64,000 nucleotides of DNA, taken from positions 33,619-97,618 of the forward strand of contig NZ_FOYV01000005.1 in assembly GCF_900115175.1 (NCBI RefSeq), read 5' to 3'. Under the pieces are notes generated by a model, which saw only the letters and a list, made by a program, of their open reading frames with translations, was not told the DNA's origin and made no database searches. The position numbers were made by a program, and so were the translations under genes. This stretch comes from Marinobacter gudaonensis (lineage in GTDB: Bacteria; Pseudomonadota; Gammaproteobacteria; Pseudomonadales; Oleiphilaceae). Positions 60,515-64,000 of this stretch are shown here, piece by piece (the stretch's first letter is position 1; every line of letters starts with the position of its first letter).

Positions 60515-60607
60515 TATTCTGAAAGTGGCCGGATTTCAAGAGAAGGGTTGATAAACCCGGAGGCACGACCCACGCTTGTACTACAGCCATCGACCATGGA
60601 GGTTGGC

Positions 60608-60955
60608 ATGAGTGCCCTGAAAGAACACAGTTGTGAAGCCTGCAGCCCGAATGCGCCCAAGGCCACCGAGGAAGAAAAGCAGCAACTGCACAAAGACGTG
60701 CCAGACTGGGAAATCCTCGAAATTGAGGGAGAAGAGCAGCTTCACAAGGTTTACAAGCTTAAAAACTTTCTCAAGGCTCTGGAGTTCACCAACAAGATCG
60801 GTGAGCTGGCCGAAGCCGAAGACCATCACCCCGTAATTGTGCTTGAGTATGGGAAAGTCGCCGTGAGCTGGTGGAGCCACGAAATTGGCGGGCTGCACAA
60901 GAATGACTTCATCCTGGCGGCCAGAACCGATGCCACCTTCAACGACATGCAATAA
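60608..60955 (+). CDS. phhB: Pterin-4a-carbinolamine dehydratase
   Basis: Regenerates the pterin cofactor of phenylalanine hydroxylase; also known as a DCoH-type protein. The 115-residue protein starts MSALKEHSCEACSPNAPKAT behind GGAGG. It has LKNFLKALEFTNKIGELAEAEDHHPVIVLEY, with the catalytic His pair in AEDHHP (about residue 73-78), and SWWSHEIGGLHKNDFILA. No phhA gene is in the window, so its partner, if any, lies elsewhere. Confidence 0.93.
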   Translation: MSALKEHSCEACSPNAPKATEEEKQQLHKDVPDWEILEIEGEEQLHKVYKLKNFLKALEFTNKIGELAEAEDHHPVIVLEYGKVAVSWWSHEIGGLHKNDFILAARTDATFNDMQ

Positions 60956-61015
60956 TTCCAACCACGGCGGAACCCGTTTTCCGCCGTGTTCTTTCCATCG
61001 GAGATCATCCACTGA

Positions 61016-61291
61016 ATGGTTGAAAACCGTACCGACAACCCGCTCACCCTGAAACTGGGCCATGAAGAACTGATCATTCGCCGCCGTTACGAGATGATCA
61101 GCATCATCAACGACTTCTTCATCGCCATCTGGTTCCTGCTGGGCAGTGTTCTCTTCCTGTTCCCAGAATACGAAAAGGCGGCCATCTGGCTGTTCATCAT
61201 CGGCAGCTTCCAGTTCCTGATCCGCCCGACCATCCGCTTGATCAGCCACATTCACGTAAAGCGAATGCCTGCCAGTAACTGGGAGAGTTAG
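61016..61291 (+). CDS. YrhK-domain membrane protein
   Basis: A 91-residue protein with two membrane helices (about 31-50 and 55-75). [29 protein letters not shown] and [24 protein letters not shown] (each read in parts) are characteristic of the YrhK family. Function unknown. Its last four bases overlap the 3' end of the integron integrase remnant on the other strand. It is the last gene on the chromosomal side of the integron. Confidence 0.8.
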   Translation: MVENRTDNPLTLKLGHEELIIRRRYEMISIINDFFIAIWFLLGSVLFLFPEYEKAAIWLFIIGSFQFLIRPTIRLISHIHVKRMPASNWES

Positions 61292-61833
61292 AAGGACTCG
61301 TCGACAGGGCTTCGAACACCAAAGCCGCCTTTGCCGCTCCGAACAATCAATTGTTGCATATCAAAATCAACATCTTTCACCCGTAGGCGCAGTGCTTCAT
61401 TAATACGCAGGCCGGATCCGTACAGGAGCATGGCAACCAACCGGTAATCTCCGCTCAGGTTGCGAATAACAGAGCTGGCTTCTTCCGCACTAAACACAGT
61501 TGGAAGCTTTGCCGGCTTTCTGGACTGTTCGAACTTCAGGTCGTCCAGGGGTTGGCTGAGGAATTCGCGGTATAAAAATACCAATGCGTTTAAAGCAACT
61601 CTTTGGGTTGAGACACTTGCGTTCGCCTGCAAAACCAGGTGAGACAGAAATGCCTCCACTTCTGCCGAACCCATGGCTTCAGGGTGTTGGAGGCCATGGA
61701 AGCGGATGAAACGTTTGATCCAGAACAGGTAGGTTTTCTCTGTTTTATATGCCATGCCCCGCAGGCGAATAAAACTCCGAACTTTGTCTAAAAAACGGGT
61801 TGGTTGCGCAGGTATCGGGGTAGGGATATCCAT
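61288..61833 (-). pseudogene. intI: Integron integrase with an internal deletion (intI remnant)
   Basis: Tyrosine recombinase of the IntI family, oriented away from the cassettes. The N-terminal half is intact: [34 protein letters not shown] SAM-like domain (in parts), then [22 protein letters not shown] with the first catalytic Arg (about residue 143 from this start). After VRSGKG the frame runs straight into [13 protein letters not shown] and a stop. GGxGVRSPxD is the conserved IntI C-terminus, normally just after the catalytic Tyr. The middle, holding the HxxR pair and Tyr, is missing: 181 residues against the usual 310-340. The start at 61833 has GAGG six bases upstream; ATG codons at 61839 and 61845 are alternatives. 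Expected to be inactive. Confidence 0.88.
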
Positions 61834-61848
61834 ATCCATCCTCATCCA

Positions 61849-61864
61849 CTGTTTTTTTATACAG
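61849..61864. promoter_or_regulatory. LexA box upstream of the integron integrase
   Basis: CTGTTTTTTTATACAG (minus strand CTGTATAAAAAAACAG) fits CTGT-N8-ACAG exactly and lies directly upstream of the intI remnant. SOS control of integron integrases through LexA is established for several mobile and chromosomal integrons. Here the box survives although the integrase core is deleted. Confidence 0.88.
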
Positions 61865-61996
61865 TATATCGGTTTGCGTTGAAGTCAAGAGGCTGGTGTT
61901 GGCGGAGTTATACGAACGCGTTCGCAAAACTCCTGAAATTGCTTGAGAAATTTTGCTAACTATCTGATAGGGTTGAAAAGTTGCAGAAAGAAGGAT

Positions 61997-62051
61997 GGAG
62001 TTATACGCCCATGGCGAAGTAGGAGTAGCTCGGAAAAGGGCGTATAACTCC
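61997..62051. repeat. 14-base perfect inverted repeat in the attI region
   Basis: GGAGTTATACGCCC (61997-62010) and GGGCGTATAACTCC (62038-62051) are exact reverse complements separated by 27 bases. The order (GTT core first, AAC core second) is inside-out relative to an attC site, so it may represent a very short interval between two recombination cores. Confidence 0.7.
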
Positions 62052-62147
62052 GGCGGTAGCTGTGGTGGTTGGTGCTCAAAGGGCTGTTTTTGTTAGAGAA
62101 AGTCTTTTTCTTTGGGCGCTTTTTAATGGAGTTTTACGAACGAGGGA

Positions 62148-62167
62148 TATACGAACGCGTTCGTATA
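62148..62167. repeat. 20-base perfect palindrome TATACGAACG/CGTTCGTATA
   Basis: Lies 27 bases before the first cassette ORF. Sixteen of its bases (TATACGAACGCGTTCG) recur at 61909-61924, and TTACGAACG recurs at 62134-62142. It may be a regulator-binding site or part of a recombination site. Confidence 0.65.
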
Positions 62168-62194
62168 ATTAGCTGTTATGCGAAAAAAACGATT

Positions 62195-62857
62195 ATGAAA
62201 GCTGCTGTTTTTCTGGTGTTCATTCTGATGGCTGGGTGCGGGGGAGGCTCTCTGGACAGCAGAGCTGAAAAAAAAGCTTTTATTGAAGAGGTCGGGTATT
62301 CAAGCGACTTAGAAAGGGCCGAGGAAATTGAACCGTTTCTGCAGGACTCTGATCATGAGGTAGTCGCTTGGGCCTGTTTCAATTTGGGATATCTCGGTGC
62401 TAGACAATACATTGATGAGCTGGCGCAGCGATTAAAGAGCGATGAGAAGCAGATTGTGAACATGTGTGCTTCTGGTTTGGCTCTGATGGTAGGGGAAGAC
62501 GATACCCAGCTTTTGCCAATATTGCATCGCACTCTTGATCATGATTTTCTCCTGGCTCGCATGAGTGCAGTTGAGGCCTTGGGCAATATCGGGTCCTCGC
62601 GCTCACTTGATAGATTAGTGCTGGCTTTTGATGCTGAGAGCAGCGCCGAAAAAGCTACAGTTGTTGAAGCGCTTGGCAAAATTGGTAAGCCCGAGGCGCT
62701 TCCCCTTCTTGAGGCATACCTTTCAAAGGTCAAGGCAATGGATCACGCTGTTCCAAATCGCGGTGGTACCAGAGGATCTGATCTCCACCCTGATGCTCTG
62801 CAAGCGATTACCGAGAAGGCGATAGTTGAAATTGGGCGAAGATCGCATAACCAGTGA
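62195..62857 (+). CDS. Cassette 1: HEAT-repeat-like lipoprotein
   Basis: A 220-residue predicted lipoprotein. The start at 62195 gives MKAAVFLVFILMAGCGGGSL with lipobox LMAG-Cys; the open frame extends upstream but that part crosses the palindromic attI region. The mature part is a series of HEAT-like helical repeats: HEVVAWACFNLGYLGARQYIDELAQRL, KQIVNMCASGLALM, FLLARMSAVEALGNIGSSRSLDRLVLAF and AEKATVVEALGKIGKPEALPLLEAYL. Such scaffolds bind proteins; the partner is unknown. The start is 14 bases after a GTTATGC core and the stop lies inside the first attC. Confidence 0.75.
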   Translation: MKAAVFLVFILMAGCGGGSLDSRAEKKAFIEEVGYSSDLERAEEIEPFLQDSDHEVVAWACFNLGYLGARQYIDELAQRLKSDEKQIVNMCASGLALMVGEDDTQLLPILHRTLDHDFLLARMSAVEALGNIGSSRSLDRLVLAFDAESSAEKATVVEALGKIGKPEALPLLEAYLSKVKAMDHAVPNRGGTRGSDLHPDALQAITEKAIVEIGRRSHNQ

Positions 62858-62917
62858 ATCAAGCCGACCAATTTTCCGCTGCCGCTCCAAATTGGCGGCT
62901 TATTCAAGGCGTTATAT
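62845..62917 (+). other. attC site 1
   Basis: The outer cores are GCATAAC (62845-62851) and GTTATAT (62911-62917). Inside, GAATCAAGCCGACCAATTT pairs with AAATTGGCGGCTTATTC through 17 base pairs, leaving one C and one A unpaired. Those extrahelical bases are the hallmark of attC strand recognition. The 14-base terminal loop completes a 73-base site. The stop codon of cassette 1 lies within it. Confidence 0.9.
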
Positions 62918-62949
62918 CGTCTTTGGTAACCTTTCGAGGAGAGAAGTAA

Positions 62950-63333
62950 ATGCCTGCTAGAGGCCCCGAAGAGGCTATAAGTTTTTCTAAAGGCGAGAAT
63001 TATTGCTCTTGGAACTTCGCGGGGCAGAGGGTTCTAAAAGAATTTTCTTTCCCGATTGGTGGCGTCGAACTGAAAGAGGGTGATGGTGTCGCTGTCGTTC
63101 CAAATTCAGGCATGCATACTCAAGGATATATTTTTAATCTAGATGGTTCAGTCCGTCACGAATTTATGCCGCCGGACGAATTTCCTAACACTGGGTTTTA
63201 TGCCATTCGCTACGATGGCGGCGAGGCTTTGAAGGTCATAGTCGGAGTGGAAAGGCATGGATGTTACGTCGATCTTGCCTGTGTGTTAAATCCCGTCACT
63301 GGTAAATATGAAGACTTTTTTGAAATCAGATAG
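62950..63333 (+). CDS. Cassette 2: hypothetical protein, 127 residues
   Basis: Starts MPARGPEEAISFSKGENYCS behind GAGGAGAG, 32 bases after the attC 1 core. No signal peptide or membrane segment. Composition suggests a beta-rich soluble domain with aromatic residues (WNFAGQRVLKEFSFPIGGVEL, VVPNSGMHTQGYIFNLDGSV, FYAIRYDGGEALKVIVG) and two late Cys (HGCYVDLAC). The GYIFNLDGSVRHEF piece resembles a beta-hairpin as in propeller-like repeats. No family is recognised and I assign no function. It is a cassette-borne accessory gene. Confidence 0.75.
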   Translation: MPARGPEEAISFSKGENYCSWNFAGQRVLKEFSFPIGGVELKEGDGVAVVPNSGMHTQGYIFNLDGSVRHEFMPPDEFPNTGFYAIRYDGGEALKVIVGVERHGCYVDLACVLNPVTGKYEDFFEIR

Positions 63334-63398
63334 CTGCAAACCGGAAGCCTCAACAAGGACTTGGCTCAAGATTGAGCGCTGTGAGCCATAACCAACTG

Positions 63399-63483
63399 AT
63401 ATAACAATTTGTTGTAGTTCGTTCCGGCCTTCGGCCTCCACCGGACGCCCCTGTCGGGGCGCCGCTAAACAAAAGCGTTAAAT
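63399..63483 (+). other. attC site 2
   Basis: The outer cores are ATATAAC (63399-63405) and GTTAAAT (63477-63483), the latter a perfect GTTRRRY. TTTGTTGTAG pairs with CTAAACAAA with one extra base, and the long variable terminal part contains CCGGCCTTCGGCC and GACGCCCC/GGGGCG hairpins. Length 85 bases. It lies 65 bases after the cassette 2 stop. Confidence 0.85.
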
Positions 63484-63495
63484 TCAGGGAGGAAT

Positions 63496-63930
63496 ATGAA
63501 ACATTTTCTTTTGGCTTCTACAGTTGTTTTGTCTGCTTGCTCTGAGCCACCACCAGGCTGTGATAGTGACTTTGCCCAAATGGTTGGCGAGGCAGTTTCA
63601 TCAGGGGAAATTTCCAGCGTGCTCGACATGTATTACATGGAGGGAGTCGACGAGTTCACCCGTGATTCAATTAAACGAAGCTTTGAGCGGAACTTCGAAA
63701 AAACCGTTGTTGGCACTGAGATTGTCGACTTCCCGGAAGACGGTTTGACCGAGTATGAGATGAACGGCGTACGCTACAAAATAAACCTAAAGCCCGAGAA
63801 AGAGCTCATTATTCATTTTGCAGAAGAGACGGACGGTGAGGGTGGTATACATCAGAGTTCGATGAGCCTGCCACTTGGAGAGTACGAGGGCCATTGTTAC
63901 ATAGCGACGGCAGCGAAAGTCTCGGATTGA
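63496..63930 (+). CDS. Cassette 3: hypothetical lipoprotein, 144 residues
   Basis: Starts MKHFLLASTVVLSACSEPPP behind AGGGAGGA, 12 bases after the attC 2 core. The lipobox is VVLSA-Cys (Cys15). The mature part contains MVGEAVSSGEISSVLDMYYMEGVDEFTRDS and LTEYEMNGVRYKINLKPEKELIIHF, then an acidic GGIHQSSMSLPLGEYEGHCY end; it looks like an alpha plus beta fold similar in pattern to small secreted domains. No family is assigned. The stop is directly adjacent to attC 3. Confidence 0.75.
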   Translation: MKHFLLASTVVLSACSEPPPGCDSDFAQMVGEAVSSGEISSVLDMYYMEGVDEFTRDSIKRSFERNFEKTVVGTEIVDFPEDGLTEYEMNGVRYKINLKPEKELIIHFAEETDGEGGIHQSSMSLPLGEYEGHCYIATAAKVSD

Positions 63931-64000
63931 ATTTAACCAAGTGGTCAACGGGACGCCTACTACGCTGCGCTCCGTAGCCGCCCATTACCACCGGCGTTAT
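63931..64000 (+). other. attC site 3, cut by the window end
   Basis: The left core is ATTTAAC (63931-63937). The stem pairs GTGGTCAACGGG...GC-CTAC with GTAG-CC...CCCATTACCAC, with several unpaired bases. The right core begins GCGTTAT at the last bases of the window, so the final GTTRRRY is incomplete here. A further cassette is expected beyond position 64000. Confidence 0.85.

Larger units (their letters stand above)
61865..62174. other. Presumed attI region with related palindromes, no gene
   Basis: No supported coding sequence. It contains GGAGTTATACGAACGCG...AAAACTCC (61904-61933) and GGAGTTATACGCCC (61997-62010) with its exact inverse GGGCGTATAACTCC (62038-62051). It also contains the 20-base perfect palindrome TATACGAACGCGTTCGTATA at 62148-62167. 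GTTATAC at 61907-61913 and 62000-62006, and GTTATGC at 62175-62181, resemble the GTTRRRY recombination core, so the attI core and one or two degenerate mini-cassettes may lie here. Which GTTATAC is attI cannot be decided from sequence alone. Confidence 0.55.
61288..64000 (+). mobile_element. Chromosomal integron: intI remnant, attI region and three gene cassettes
   Basis: Layout is textbook: intI on the minus strand, then divergent plus-strand cassettes each with one ORF and a downstream attC. Complete attC sites are at 62845-62917 and 63399-63483; a third begins at 63931 and runs to the window end. The cassette region is visibly more AT-rich than the rest of the window and its three proteins are unrelated to neighbours, as expected for captured cassettes. 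The array may continue beyond 64000. Confidence 0.9.

Noticed and set aside
61997..62051. Reading the 14-base inverted repeat as an attC site
   Set aside because: The core order is reversed relative to attC (GTT first, AAC second), so it was kept only as a repeat.
62069..62194. Upstream extension of cassette 1 ORF from a TTG codon
   Set aside because: It crosses the palindromic attI region and lies before a lipoprotein signal that starts naturally at 62195; no ribosome site at the TTG.

Overview
The window reads as a chromosomal segment of a marine gammaproteobacterium, most likely Marinobacter or a close relative. This is inferred from gene order (ftsB-ispD-ispF-truD-surE-pcm-nlpD-rpoS; rnf/rsx next to nth; pepA-lptF-lptG; alaS-lysC-csrA), from a sodium-pumping oxaloacetate decarboxylase, and from protein character. 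No 16S gene is present, so the genus is an inference.

Layout. 0.2-7.5 kb: cell division, isoprenoid and stress genes (ftsB, ispDF, truD, surE, pcm, a DUF368 membrane protein, nlpD, rpoS). 7.6-16.6 kb: a chalcone-isomerase-like secreted protein, then on the minus strand nth, the rsxABCDGE electron-transport complex and metG. 16.7-28 kb: apbC, dcd, a YjaG homologue, avtA, a DUF3108 protein, purMN, a DUF2066 protein, a CDP-alcohol phosphotransferase, hda, an orphan ParA, yqcC and nadC. 28-35.8 kb: a DUF1631 protein, ampDE, a chemoreceptor with a sigma-28-like promoter, a cobalamin adenosyltransferase and panE. 35.8-48.4 kb: valS, holC, pepA, lptFG, an RDD protein, alaS, lysC and csrA. 48.5-49.2 kb: tRNA-Ser, two tRNA-Arg, and a duplicated tRNA 3' end with its terminator flanking a cluster of small hairpins. 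49.2-55.2 kb: a small ORF, a DUF2058 protein, dbpA and oadGAB. 55.2-60.5 kb: the SOS mutasome operon imuA-imuB-dnaE2 behind a LexA box. 60.6-61.3 kb: phhB and a YrhK-domain protein.

The most unusual part is 61.3-64.0 kb, a chromosomal integron. A minus-strand integron integrase gene sits behind its own LexA box and faces three plus-strand gene cassettes separated by recognisable attC sites; the last attC is cut by the window edge. The integrase appears to have lost its middle: the N-terminal half is intact, then the reading frame jumps into the conserved C-terminal GGxGVRSPxD tail. The HxxR and tyrosine catalytic residues are therefore gone. The array would be frozen unless another integrase acts in trans. 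The stretch between integrase and first cassette is rich in related palindromes. Two of the cassette products look like lipoproteins and all three are of unknown function.

A second notable observation is a dispersed repeat, present once at 17.9 kb and once at 38.8 kb in opposite orientation. It has a 54-base core with two inner hairpins, closed by a long outer stem. The outer stem differs in sequence between copies but stays base-paired, which argues for a conserved three-way-junction structure. Most of the remaining genes are ordinary housekeeping genes in conserved order.
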